DNA from: Marinobacter confluentis | Lineage (GTDB): Bacteria; Pseudomonadota; Gammaproteobacteria; Pseudomonadales; Oleiphilaceae | Direction of reading: 5' to 3' | Assembly: GCF_004785685.1 (NCBI RefSeq) | Contig: NZ_SRPF01000003.1 | Span: forward strand, 124,001-188,000 | DNA: 64,000 nucleotides | In this document: piece after piece, positions 25,507 to 34,188 of the stretch | Numbering within the stretch: position 1 is the stretch's first letter | How the letters are laid out: every line of letters begins with the position of its first letter | Program-made: the position numbers and the translations under genes | The notes under the pieces: generated by a model | What the model saw: only the letters and a program-made list of their open reading frames with translations | The model's database searches: none | Told to the model about the DNA's origin: nothing

Positions 25507-27216
25507 ATGACGGCTGATGCCAATCCCTCACAGCAACCGAACTCGCCGCCGGGCACGGCGGACCTGAACGATCCGCTGTACTACCGTACGAATTTCGAGA
25601 CGGTGATTCGCTGGGTGCGTCAGCATCACAGTGACCTGCTGCTGAACACCGAACAGCGACTGATCGACAGGCTGATGGCTCTGTCTCCCGATGCCAGGGC
25701 TTTGCTCGCGCGAATGGTCATGCGCACCGGCGAGGTCTTCCGGGTGGAAAAGCTCCACTATCCGGAACTGACCCAGCCCGTGCCAGAGGCCATGGCATGG
25801 CTGGTAAAAGCCGACTGGGTCGACCCCGCGCCGGACATCCCGACCACAGATCTGTTTCGTCTGTATACGCTGGCCGAGCTAAGGCTGGCCATGGCTGACC
25901 GGATTGCAGCATTGGGCCTGAAACCTTCGGCGCCCAAAAGCCAGCTAAAAGAGGCCGTGCTTGAAGCCTACCCGGATCCTGAACCTGTCAGCGAGTGGTT
26001 GCCTGCCCTGGAAACACAGGTGGTCAGGCTTCGCCATATGGCCCTGTTCGACCGGCTGCGGCTGATGTTTTTCGGCAACCTGCGCCAGAGTTGGTCGGAC
26101 TTTGTGCTGGTGGAGCTGGGGCATTCCCAATATGAGCAGGTGCCCTTCACCCCCGAAGCCCGGGCTTTCGGCACCCGCGAGGAAGTAGACCGCTACCTGC
26201 TACTGCACCAGTGCCGGGAACGGCTGGATCAGGGCGAGCCGCCAGACTCGATAGCGGAGGATATACCGGCAGCTTCCGACAACGCCTGGCTGGAAAGCCG
26301 TCGCGGGCGACTGCTGTTTGAGCTGGCCCGGCAGGCCGAGCGCAAAGGGAATACCAATCTTGCGCTGGAAGCCTATGAGCAAAGCCGCCACCGGGAAGCC
26401 AGGCTGCGCCAGCTGCGACTGCTGGAGCGTCAGAAACGCTTCGGCGAGGCCTGGCAAAAGGCAGAGCAGGCCGCGGAAAGACCCCGCAACGACGCCGAAG
26501 TCCAGGGCCTGAAACGGCTGATGTCGCGGCTGGCCCGAAAGCTGGATCGGCCAGTCCCGACCCCGAAACCCAGACCCGACATTCCCCGTTTCAGCCTGAC
26601 CCTGGACAACCCCTCCGGGCATTCCGTGGAATGGCGGTCCATGGAACATCTCCATGCGCCGGAAGCGCCAGTCGCCTATGTGGAAAACACCCTGATTAAC
26701 GGCCTGTTCGGCCTTCTTTGCTGGCCCGCGATTTTTGCCCCGATACCCGGTGCCTTCTTTCACCCGTTTCACACTGGCCCCGTGGATTTATATCGGGAGG
26801 ATTTTCTGAGCCGCCGGGAGGCGCTGTTTGCCGACTGCCTCGCGCATCTGGAGAAGGGAACCTACCCGGACGTCATCCGCTCCACCTGGAAGCGGAAATA
26901 CGGTATAGCCTCGCCTTTTGTGATCTGGCCGGTGCTGAGCGAATCACTGCTGGAGCTCGCGCTGGGGTGTATTCCAGCCAGTCATCTAGCCAAGATGTTT
27001 GAGCGCCTGATGGCGGATCTGCGTATTCATCGCAGCGGCTTCCCGGATCTGATCCGCTTTGAGCCGGACCATGACGATCCCGATCGGCGCTATGAAATGA
27101 TTGAAGTAAAAGGCCCCGGCGACCGCTTGCAGGACCACCAGACCCGCTGGCTGGAATACTGCGTTGAGCATGCCATACCGGTGTCCGTTTGCTATGTGCG
27201 CTGGCAGGAGGCATAG
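25507..27216 (+). CDS. FAN1-type VRR-NUC structure-specific nuclease
   Basis: 569 residues, close to the bacterial FAN1 proteins (about 560). FAN1 enzymes cut 5' flap and branched DNA and act in interstrand cross-link repair. The C-terminal VRR-NUC domain carries the PD-(D/E)xK core: Asp 514 in GFPDLIRF and Glu 533-Val-Lys 535 in EMIEVKGPGDRLQDHQ. The N-terminal SAP-like/winged-helix part and a central tetratricopeptide-like helical region (about residues 200-340) also fit FAN1. Start is ATG 25507. The helicase start follows the stop by only three bases, so the two are almost certainly translated together. Confidence 0.9.
   Translation: MTADANPSQQPNSPPGTADLNDPLYYRTNFETVIRWVRQHHSDLLLNTEQRLIDRLMALSPDARALLARMVMRTGEVFRVEKLHYPELTQPVPEAMAWLVKADWVDPAPDIPTTDLFRLYTLAELRLAMADRIAALGLKPSAPKSQLKEAVLEAYPDPEPVSEWLPALETQVVRLRHMALFDRLRLMFFGNLRQSWSDFVLVELGHSQYEQVPFTPEARAFGTREEVDRYLLLHQCRERLDQGEPPDSIAEDIPAASDNAWLESRRGRLLFELARQAERKGNTNLALEAYEQSRHREARLRQLRLLERQKRFGEAWQKAEQAAERPRNDAEVQGLKRLMSRLARKLDRPVPTPKPRPDIPRFSLTLDNPSGHSVEWRSMEHLHAPEAPVAYVENTLINGLFGLLCWPAIFAPIPGAFFHPFHTGPVDLYREDFLSRREALFADCLAHLEKGTYPDVIRSTWKRKYGIASPFVIWPVLSESLLELALGCIPASHLAKMFERLMADLRIHRSGFPDLIRFEPDHDDPDRRYEMIEVKGPGDRLQDHQTRWLEYCVEHAIPVSVCYVRWQEA
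27206..27211 (+). promoter_or_regulatory. Ribosome-binding site deciding the helicase start
   Basis: Perfect AGGAGG inside the end of the FAN1-type gene, 7 bases before TTG 27219. It selects this rare TTG start over the upstream in-frame TTG at 27189, which lies inside the previous gene. Confidence 0.8.
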
Positions 27217-27218
27217 CG

Positions 27219-29480
27219 TTGACCGCTTACAAGGTCTCCGTCAGAACCCTGTGCGAATTCGCCGCGCGCCAGGGCGATCTGGACCTGCGCTACACCCCGG
27301 CACCCACCTCCGAAGAAGGCATTGCCGGCCACAGCGCTGTTCAGGCCCGACGCGGCCCGCGCTATCAGAGTGAAAAACCCCTGGCAGGCCAGTGCGGCAA
27401 TTTGCGGGTCAGCGGACGCGCCGACGGCTGGGATCCGACCAGGGGCCGCCTTGAAGAAATCAAGACCCATCGTGGCGACCTGTCCCGGGTGCGCGAAGCC
27501 CAGCGACATCTTCACCGCGCCCAGCTTCGGGTCTACGGCGCCTTGCTGTGCCGGGAGGAAAAGCGCAAGGACATTGAGCTGACTCTGATCTATTACGATG
27601 TGGGCAAAGACAAGGAAACACCCGTTACCGAATCGGCCACTGCCGACGTGCTTTGGCAGGAACTGGAACAGCTCTGCGCCCTTTATGCTGGCTGGGCCGA
27701 ACAGGAACAGGCTCATGAACAGGCAAGAAACGAGTCTCTTAGCGCTTTGCGCTTTCCCTTTCCCGATTTCCGACCCCAACAGCGGGCGCTGTCGGAAACC
27801 GTTTACGTCAACAGTGTGCGCGACCAGTCCCTGCTACTGGAAGCCCCAACCGGGCTGGGCAAAACCATGGGCACCCTGTTTCCCGCACTGAAAGCGATGC
27901 CGGTCGCCAGGCAGGACCGGCTGTTTTATCTGACCAGCCGCAACACCGCCCGCCAGGTCGCCATCGAAGCGGTGGGGAAACTTGCCGATGCCCAGGCGGA
28001 ACCGCTCAAAATCCGCACCCTGGAACTGGTGGCCAAGGATCACGCCTGTGAACACCCGGACAAGGCCTGCCACGGCGACTCCTGCCCGCTGGCCAAAGGC
28101 TTTTTTGACCGGCTGCCAGAGGCACGACAGGCTGCCGCCAATCACCCGGGCATTCTGAGCCGCGAGGCCATGGCCGGCATCGCCTCAGATTTCCGGATCT
28201 GCCCTTACTTTCTGGCTCAGGAGATGGCGCGCTGGTGCGATCTGGTCGTCGCCGATGTAAACCGGATGTTCGACCAGTCAGCTCTGCTGCATGCGCTGGT
28301 CCGCCAGAATGACTGGAACGCCGGGCTGCTGATTGACGAAGCCCACAACCTGGTGGACCGGGCCCGGGGCATGTATTCCGTCACCCTGAGCCAGCGCCGC
28401 CTGCTGAGAATCAAAAAGCAGGCGCCGAAAAGCCTGAAAGCCGGCATGGACGGCGTGGCCCGGGCCTGGCAGGCATTGATCCGCGAAGAAGCGCCGGACA
28501 TTGGCGAACCGCCGGTCAATCTGACCAACCTGCCCGCCAGCCTGACCGGTGCCCTGAACCGGCTGGTCTCCGCCATCAGCGATTACCTGGCGGACAATCC
28601 GCCGGACCTGGCTCTGCAGGAGCTGCTGTTCGAGTGTCTGGCTTTTTCGAAACTGGCGGATGTTTTCGGCGACCACTCCCTATGCGAACTGGCGAGGCCC
28701 GGGCGAGGCGATGCCCGACTGTCGATCCAGAACCTGATTCCGGCGGACTTTCTGGCGCCGCGCTTTGCGGCCGCGCATAGCGTCCTGCTGTTTTCCGCCA
28801 CCCTGTCACCGGGGGAATATTACCGGGACCTGCTGGGCCTGCCGGAAGAGACCCTGTTCCGATCGCTGCCTGGGCCGTTCAGCGCCGACCAGCTTCAGGT
28901 GCATTTCACCCCTCACATCAGTACCCGCAAACTGGACCGACAGGGGTCTCTTGGCCCCATCGCACAGCTGATCGCCCGGCAGTACCGGGAAAAACCGGGC
29001 AACTATCTGGCCTTTTTCAGCAGCTTTGCCTATCTCAACCAGGTCAGCGAGACCCTGGCGCAATCTGCACCGGATATTCCCCAGCGGGTCCAGCGTCCGG
29101 GCATGTCGGCCCAGGAGAGGCAGGAGTTTCTGGAGGCGTTTGCGGAAGACAGCAGCGGGGTTGCCTTTGCGGTGCTTGGCGGCATTTTCAGCGAGGGCAT
29201 CGACCTGCCCGGCAATAGACTGATCGGCGCCTTTGTGGCCACACTGGGCCTGCCGCCCTTCGACAACTGGCACGAAATCCTGCGCCAGCGGCTGGACCAG
29301 CGTTTTCAGGCGGGACAGGCCTATACCTATCTCATACCGGGCATGCAGAAAGTCGTGCAGGCAGCCGGCCGGGTCATCCGCACCCAGGAGGATCAAGGGG
29401 TAATCTGGCTGGTGGACGACCGTTTTCTGCAGTCTGGCGTACGCTCATTGCTGCCCGGCTGGTGGCAAGCAAACCACTGA
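27219..29480 (+). CDS. Nuclease-helicase fusion, XPD/DinG-like with N-terminal RecB-type nuclease
   Basis: 753 residues from TTG 27219. The N-terminal part (about residues 1-150) has a RecB/Cas4-type nuclease pattern: Asp 69 in GRADGW, Glu 80-Ile-Lys 82 in EEIKTH and a QxxxY motif at 102-106. The rest is a superfamily 2 XPD/DinG-type helicase: Walker A APTGLGKT near residue 209, DEAHN near 373 and QAAGRVIRTQED near 717. Cysteines near 275-330 (HACEH, KACHGDSC, RICPYF) are placed for the iron-sulphur cluster of this family. It pairs with the FAN1-type nuclease just upstream, which suggests joint work on branched or cross-linked DNA. Confidence 0.9.
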   Translation: MTAYKVSVRTLCEFAARQGDLDLRYTPAPTSEEGIAGHSAVQARRGPRYQSEKPLAGQCGNLRVSGRADGWDPTRGRLEEIKTHRGDLSRVREAQRHLHRAQLRVYGALLCREEKRKDIELTLIYYDVGKDKETPVTESATADVLWQELEQLCALYAGWAEQEQAHEQARNESLSALRFPFPDFRPQQRALSETVYVNSVRDQSLLLEAPTGLGKTMGTLFPALKAMPVARQDRLFYLTSRNTARQVAIEAVGKLADAQAEPLKIRTLELVAKDHACEHPDKACHGDSCPLAKGFFDRLPEARQAAANHPGILSREAMAGIASDFRICPYFLAQEMARWCDLVVADVNRMFDQSALLHALVRQNDWNAGLLIDEAHNLVDRARGMYSVTLSQRRLLRIKKQAPKSLKAGMDGVARAWQALIREEAPDIGEPPVNLTNLPASLTGALNRLVSAISDYLADNPPDLALQELLFECLAFSKLADVFGDHSLCELARPGRGDARLSIQNLIPADFLAPRFAAAHSVLLFSATLSPGEYYRDLLGLPEETLFRSLPGPFSADQLQVHFTPHISTRKLDRQGSLGPIAQLIARQYREKPGNYLAFFSSFAYLNQVSETLAQSAPDIPQRVQRPGMSAQERQEFLEAFAEDSSGVAFAVLGGIFSEGIDLPGNRLIGAFVATLGLPPFDNWHEILRQRLDQRFQAGQAYTYLIPGMQKVVQAAGRVIRTQEDQGVIWLVDDRFLQSGVRSLLPGWWQANH

Positions 29481-29492
29481 CACCGGTACAGA

Positions 29493-30114
29493 TCAGTCTG
29501 GCCGGTATCTGGCCTCCATCCGGTCAATGGTTCCGTCGTCCCACATCTCACGCAGGGTCTCATCAATTCGGGGAAGCAGGTCGGTAAACTCTGATTTTTT
29601 GCTGATCATCAATCGGAACTCAATGTAACCTAGCCCGACATCCGGCACCTCAACAATCCTGTCACCGTAACCCAGCTCGGAAATATAGTGTCTGGTCACA
29701 TCCACAACCTGCGGGAACAGGTCGCCCCGCCACCGTAAACAGGCCAACCGGTGAAAATGCCACAGGCACCTCGCCAGCGTCTGCATAGGCCCTGCGTGTG
29801 GGCGTAGAAAACGTGATCATGGCATCGCTAGAGCCGCTCTCCACCGAAAACTGAGCCCGCTGCCACGGCTCCCAGACAAAGTCGACGGGCACATCAAGCC
29901 GGGCGCCCAGCGCTTCGTTCATGATATCCACATAAAGGCCCCTGGCTTGCCCGTCCTCGGTGTAGATGAAACGCGCAAAGGAGTCATAAACGATGGAAAG
30001 AGCAGGCTGATCAGGCTTTGCAGCAGCCGTCATCAAACCGGCATGGGAGAGCAGGAACGCCGCCAGCGCCAGCATAATCAAACGATCAGGTTTTACAGGA
30101 ATTACCGCAGTCAC
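29493..30114 (-). pseudogene. Frameshifted periplasmic binding protein (SBP_bac_3 type)
   Basis: Read on the minus strand, the first part (from 30114) has a signal peptide and the start of an amino-acid-type binding protein: LSIVYDSFARFIYTEDGQ, GLYVDIMNEALGARL and DAMITFSTPTRRAYADAGEV. Near 29720-29750 the reading frame is lost. The C-terminal part continues in another frame (LFPQVVDVTRHYISELGYG, DRIVEVPDVGLGYIEFRLMI, LREMWDDGTIDRMEARY) to 29493. Joined, the pieces are shorter than a typical 240-260-residue protein, so a short deletion may accompany the frameshift. A sequencing error is possible; otherwise the gene is broken. No transport genes adjoin it. Confidence 0.78.
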
Positions 30115-30192
30115 CCTGTGTTTCGTTATTTTTGTCGCGGATCATTACAATTCACTTTCTTGTACTTTACGCGAAAGAACTCATCATTGGAC

Positions 30193-30230
30193 CTGCAAGG
30201 AAACGGCAACCGAATTTGTTATCCTTGCAG
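30193..30230. promoter_or_regulatory. Inverted repeat upstream of the luciferase-like gene
   Basis: Perfect 9-base arms CTGCAAGGA (30193-30201) and TCCTTGCAG (30222-30230) 23 bases before the start codon of the monooxygenase gene. It may be an operator or a leader hairpin. No further evidence. Confidence 0.35.
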
Positions 30231-30253
30231 CTATTCCCAAACCGGAGTCTTTA

Positions 30254-31309
30254 ATGTTGCATTCATCCCCCGAGCCCGACGGCTCGTCATCGAGTCGGGC
30301 TGTTCCCTATTCACTACTGGAGCTGGCCTCAGTCAGGGAGGGCGACTCTGTTGGCCAGACCCTTGCCAACAGCGTGGCCTACGCGAAACACGGCGAACAG
30401 TTGGGGTTCAATCGTTTCTGGCTGGCTGAGCACCATAATATGGAGGGCATCAGCAGTTCGGCAACCTCGGTACTGATCGGGCACGTGGCAGGTGCAACGA
30501 AGACGCTCCGGGTAGGTTCCGGCGGCATCATGCTGCCCAACCATCCGCCGCTGGTGGTGGCCGAGCAGTTTGGCACCCTGGAAAGCCTGTATCCGGGACG
30601 GATCGACCTGGGCCTGGGCCGCGCGCCGGGCACTGACCCCATTACCAGCCGAGCGCTGCGACGGGAACATCTGGGCGCGGAACAGTTTCCGGACGATGTG
30701 GCAAAGCTGCAGACGCTGCTTGGCCCCCTCAAGCCCGGCCAGCAGGTGAAAGCGATTCCCGGTGCCGGCACCAATGTACCGATCTGGCTGTTGGGTTCAA
30801 GCCTCTACAGCGCGCAACTGGCGGCCCAGCGGGGATTGCCCTACGCCTTTGCCGGGCACTTTGCGCCGCGCCTGTATCGGGAAGCAATCAGCCTTTACCG
30901 CAATCAGTTTCAGCCATCCGAGACCCTGAAAAAGCCGTACGCCATGCTGGCGGTACCGGCGATTCCTGCGGATACAGACGAGGAGGCGCGGTTCCTGGCC
31001 ACCACCAGCTATCAGCGTATTCTGTCCCTGTTCCGTGGCCAGCCGCTGTGGATGAGGCCACCGGTCGAATCCATGAACGGGCTGTGGAACAGTGGTGAAA
31101 AAGCGGGGGTTCAGGATTTTCTGTCGTTGCAGCTGTTGGGCAGCGCGGAAACGATTCGCAAGCAGCTGGATCGTTTGCTGGCGTCGGTTGAAGTGGACGA
31201 GCTGATGTTCACCATTGATCTTTACGATCCGGAGAAGCGTCGACACGCTCTGGATATTCTTGCCGCTACCCGCCCCGAGGACCGGGAGAAAAACAGGAGC
31301 CTTTCATGA
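30254..31309 (+). CDS. LLM-class flavin-dependent monooxygenase (luciferase-like)
   Basis: 351-residue bacterial-luciferase-superfamily protein using reduced flavin supplied by a reductase. It has the family opening [31 protein letters not shown] with active-site His residues, the [19 protein letters not shown] stretch and the [12 protein letters not shown] motif usual in the alkanal-monooxygenase-like subgroup of unknown substrate. The GGAG at 30244-30247 supports the ATG. It overlaps the next gene by ATGA, so monooxygenase and hydrolase are produced together. It is not a light-producing luciferase: no partner lux genes are present. Confidence 0.88.
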   Translation: MLHSSPEPDGSSSSRAVPYSLLELASVREGDSVGQTLANSVAYAKHGEQLGFNRFWLAEHHNMEGISSSATSVLIGHVAGATKTLRVGSGGIMLPNHPPLVVAEQFGTLESLYPGRIDLGLGRAPGTDPITSRALRREHLGAEQFPDDVAKLQTLLGPLKPGQQVKAIPGAGTNVPIWLLGSSLYSAQLAAQRGLPYAFAGHFAPRLYREAISLYRNQFQPSETLKKPYAMLAVPAIPADTDEEARFLATTSYQRILSLFRGQPLWMRPPVESMNGLWNSGEKAGVQDFLSLQLLGSAETIRKQLDRLLASVEVDELMFTIDLYDPEKRRHALDILAATRPEDREKNRSLS

Positions 31310-31830
31310 CACGCCAGATACATCTATTCCTGTCTCACGGCCTGGAAAGCGGGCCGAACAGTACCAAGGTGACAGCTTTGAAGGCCGAAGCCGAGACCTT
31401 TGAGGGCGTCACGGCTATTGCGCTGGACCATCGCAGCACGAATGATCCGTCCACCCGATTGAAGCAGATGCGGGCGGCGATAGACGAGTCCGGTGCTAAG
31501 CCTGAGAACATTATTCTGGCAGGCTCCAGCATGGGCGGCTGGGTCTGCGCGCAGACCAGTGCGGATACACCAGTTCTGGGCTGCTTTCTGATGGCCCCGG
31601 CGCTGAACATGAAGGACTATCCCGGTTCCAGCCCGACCATTCAGGCTCGGCATACGCAGATTATTCATGGCTGGCATGATGATGTGGTGCTCCCGATGCC
31701 GGTCATCGAACTGGCAATGGATCAGGATTTGCCGCTGCTCGCCCTACCTGATGGTCACCGGTTGCAGGAGAGTTTGCCCCGGGTAGTGTTGGAGTTCCGC
31801 CGCTTTTTAACTGATTGCCTGTCCGACTGA
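31306..31830 (+). CDS. Small alpha/beta hydrolase
   Basis: 174 residues with a compact alpha/beta hydrolase fold: [18 protein letters not shown] at the start (oxyanion-hole region), the nucleophile elbow GSSMGGW at about residue 72, a following ALNMKDYP turn, and DGHRL near the C-terminus supplying the catalytic His. The size matches the YqiA/YcfP (UPF0227-like) esterase group. Start overlaps the monooxygenase stop by four bases. Substrate not known. Confidence 0.82.
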   Translation: MTRQIHLFLSHGLESGPNSTKVTALKAEAETFEGVTAIALDHRSTNDPSTRLKQMRAAIDESGAKPENIILAGSSMGGWVCAQTSADTPVLGCFLMAPALNMKDYPGSSPTIQARHTQIIHGWHDDVVLPMPVIELAMDQDLPLLALPDGHRLQESLPRVVLEFRRFLTDCLSD

Positions 31831-31839
31831 GGGTGTAGC

Positions 31840-32028
31840 GAGCAAGCAGGTAGGGCTTTGCAGAACACGCTGTAAATACCCCTGCGGGGTCCGGCCCGCA
31901 ATCACAGATTGCGGTCGTGAGTCTGTCGCATGAAGCTTCGCTTCATAAACGCTCGGCCTCACCCCTGTACGCTCGGCCTCCGCCATCCATGGCTCCGGAC
32001 GGTTCTGCAAAGCTCTACCCGCTTGCTC
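31840..32028. repeat. Palindromic intergenic element, copy C
   Basis: Outer arms 31840-31866 and 32002-32028 are complementary over 27 bases with 2 mismatches. Inside are hairpins CCGCAATC/GATTGCGG (31896-31903, 31907-31914) and ATGAAGC/GCTTCAT (31930-31936, 31940-31946), and a CCATCCATGG palindrome at 31983-31992 as in copies A and B. ACGCTCGGCCTC occurs twice (31949-31960, 31969-31980). Its left arm (GGGCTTTGCAGAAC) resembles the A and B arms in the GGGYTT...CAG part. Located between the hydrolase stop and the converging recD stop, outside any gene. Confidence 0.8.
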
Positions 32029-32055
32029 ACCCGTGAACTCTTACAGGCATCAGGA

Positions 32056-34188
32056 TTAGGACAGTAAACGCGCCAATCCGGAAGCCCTCACAACACTTCG
32101 ACCAACCGCTTCTCTAAGAACAGCTTCCTGTGGGACAGCCAGGCTTAACCAGTGCCGGGCACGAGTGATTCCTGTGTAGATCAACTCCCTGGTCAGGACC
32201 GGAGTGAGGCGATCGGTAATAACCAAACAGGCATGGGTGAATTCGGAGCCCTGGGATTTATGCACCGTCATGGCGTAGACGGTTTCCAGGGACTGCAAAC
32301 GGCTGGGAGATATCCAACGGATGGTGCCGCTGCCGTCGCTGGACGGAAATGCGACCCTCAAGGTCTGGACCGGATCTCCCTGTTCATCGCGATCCCACGG
32401 AACGCTTAGCGTTACGCCGATATCGCCATTCATCAATCCAAGGTTGTAATCATTGCCGGTGACCAGCACTGGTCGGCCGGCGTACCAGCCTTCGGTTTTA
32501 TCGATGAGTCCTGACGCTCGCAGTTCAGCGGCTACCTGGCGATTCAAGCCATCCACACCAAAGGGACCTTTGCGCAAGGCGCAGAGTACCTGGAACTGAC
32601 TAAAAGCACTCAGCACATTGGCGGCCCAGAAATCCCATTTTGGACGGTCAGCCTCTGAATCGGTGGCCTCTGGACGTTGCTCAGACATGATTCGCAAATA
32701 GTGTCCGTAACCCACGGGGGCGGCCACTGCTTCGCCGTTCACAACGCGGCCTTCACCGGCATTGGCGAAGGCCCGGGCGCTGCCGCTGCGGGCATGGCGG
32801 GCAAGCGGTATCAGGGCATCCGGTACAGAGGGGCTTTCCGCTGGATCGGACATCAAGGCGGACCGGCCGAGCCAGGCTACGTCCGGAAAATCCTGGGACT
32901 GACACTGCTTTATCAGATGCTTATCAAATCGCCCTTCGTTAGTGGCCATGGCCAGCACGCCGATGCCGCTGTGTTCGTCGAAGCGGTAGCTTTTGCGCAG
33001 CATGCCGACGGCCTGGTCCAGGGGTTGGCCTTCGGTGTCAGCCAGTTCATCGGGCAGTTGGTAACCGGTGACTGTCTTCAGCCAGTCCAGGGTTTCCGGG
33101 CGGTAGTGGCCGTCGTTGGCCCGCTGGCAGAGTTCGCCCAGTACGGCACCGGCATCCACGGACGCCAGCTGGTCCTTGTCCCCCAGCATGATCAGGCGGG
33201 CGGTTTCCGGCAGGGCGCTGAACACCGATGCCATCAGGTCCACGTCCACCATGGAGGCTTCGTCGATCACCAGGATGTCCAGCGGTAGCGGGTTGTCTTC
33301 GTTGTAGCGGAACTGGCGCGAACCCGGTCGGCTGCCCAGCAGGCGGTGCAGGGTGGTGACTTCCGTGGGAATGGCAGATGCATCCGGCGCGCCGGGCAGT
33401 GAATTCAGCGGTACCTTGCTCAGCGCACCACCGATGGATTCGCTGAGCCGGGCGGCGGCTTTGCCTGTGGGGGCCGACAGGCGAATTCGCAAATATGGAT
33501 CTTCCGGATCCGCGTTCGGGCTCTGGCTGGCCATGGATTGAAGGGCGGCCAGCAGGTTCAGAACGGTGGTGGTCTTGCCGGTACCCGGGCCGCCGGTGAT
33601 CACGCTGAAGCGGTTGCGGGCGGCCAGGGCACAGGCAACTTTTTGATAATCGACTTCGCCTTTCTTTCCGAAAAGTGCGTCCAGGGCCCGGGAAAGCTGC
33701 TGGTCATTTTCCCTGGCGCCGGGGCTGAACCGAAGCCGGATGCCAGCGGCGATCGCCTGTTCGTAGCGCCAGAAGCGGCGCAGGTAGAGCCGGGTACCCT
33801 CCAGAACCAGGGGTGTGGAATGGCTGCCATCGCTGACGGCATTGCTGTTGCGGATGGACTCGATCAACTGGTCAGCGGTCGTATTCTGGAACAGATCCGC
33901 CGGTCGCCACAGGCTGTCCGGCGCTTCGGCCAGTTTCGCCGCGCCCTCTGGTGGCATTACCAGGGTGGCTTCGGCATCGGCGCACAGGTGACTAAGGTCA
34001 AGGCACACATGGCCACGGCCGACCTGGTGGGACACCATAGCGGCGAGTACGGCCAGCTGCCCGGTCGGGGCATCGTTGTTTTCGGCCGAAATCGTGCAGA
34101 CAAATTCAGCAAAGGCGTGATCAAGCGCCCTTAGCCAGCCCAGTTCGACCCAGTAATCCAGCATTTTCAGAGCGGAATCGAGGTTCAT
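32056..34188 (-). CDS. recD: Exodeoxyribonuclease V alpha subunit
   Basis: 5'-3' helicase subunit of RecBCD. I take the ATG at 34188, giving 710 residues; the frame is open to 34695 but that extension is arginine/proline/glycine-rich shadow of recB. Walker A GGPGTGKTTTV lies near residue 198, DEASMVD near the Walker B position and the C-terminal TVHKSQGSEF motif is present. The start overlaps the recB stop (ATGA), giving the order recC-recB-recD. RecD-type helicase motifs and context agree. Confidence 0.94.
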   Translation of the reverse strand: MNLDSALKMLDYWVELGWLRALDHAFAEFVCTISAENNDAPTGQLAVLAAMVSHQVGRGHVCLDLSHLCADAEATLVMPPEGAAKLAEAPDSLWRPADLFQNTTADQLIESIRNSNAVSDGSHSTPLVLEGTRLYLRRFWRYEQAIAAGIRLRFSPGARENDQQLSRALDALFGKKGEVDYQKVACALAARNRFSVITGGPGTGKTTTVLNLLAALQSMASQSPNADPEDPYLRIRLSAPTGKAAARLSESIGGALSKVPLNSLPGAPDASAIPTEVTTLHRLLGSRPGSRQFRYNEDNPLPLDILVIDEASMVDVDLMASVFSALPETARLIMLGDKDQLASVDAGAVLGELCQRANDGHYRPETLDWLKTVTGYQLPDELADTEGQPLDQAVGMLRKSYRFDEHSGIGVLAMATNEGRFDKHLIKQCQSQDFPDVAWLGRSALMSDPAESPSVPDALIPLARHARSGSARAFANAGEGRVVNGEAVAAPVGYGHYLRIMSEQRPEATDSEADRPKWDFWAANVLSAFSQFQVLCALRKGPFGVDGLNRQVAAELRASGLIDKTEGWYAGRPVLVTGNDYNLGLMNGDIGVTLSVPWDRDEQGDPVQTLRVAFPSSDGSGTIRWISPSRLQSLETVYAMTVHKSQGSEFTHACLVITDRLTPVLTRELIYTGITRARHWLSLAVPQEAVLREAVGRSVVRASGLARLLS

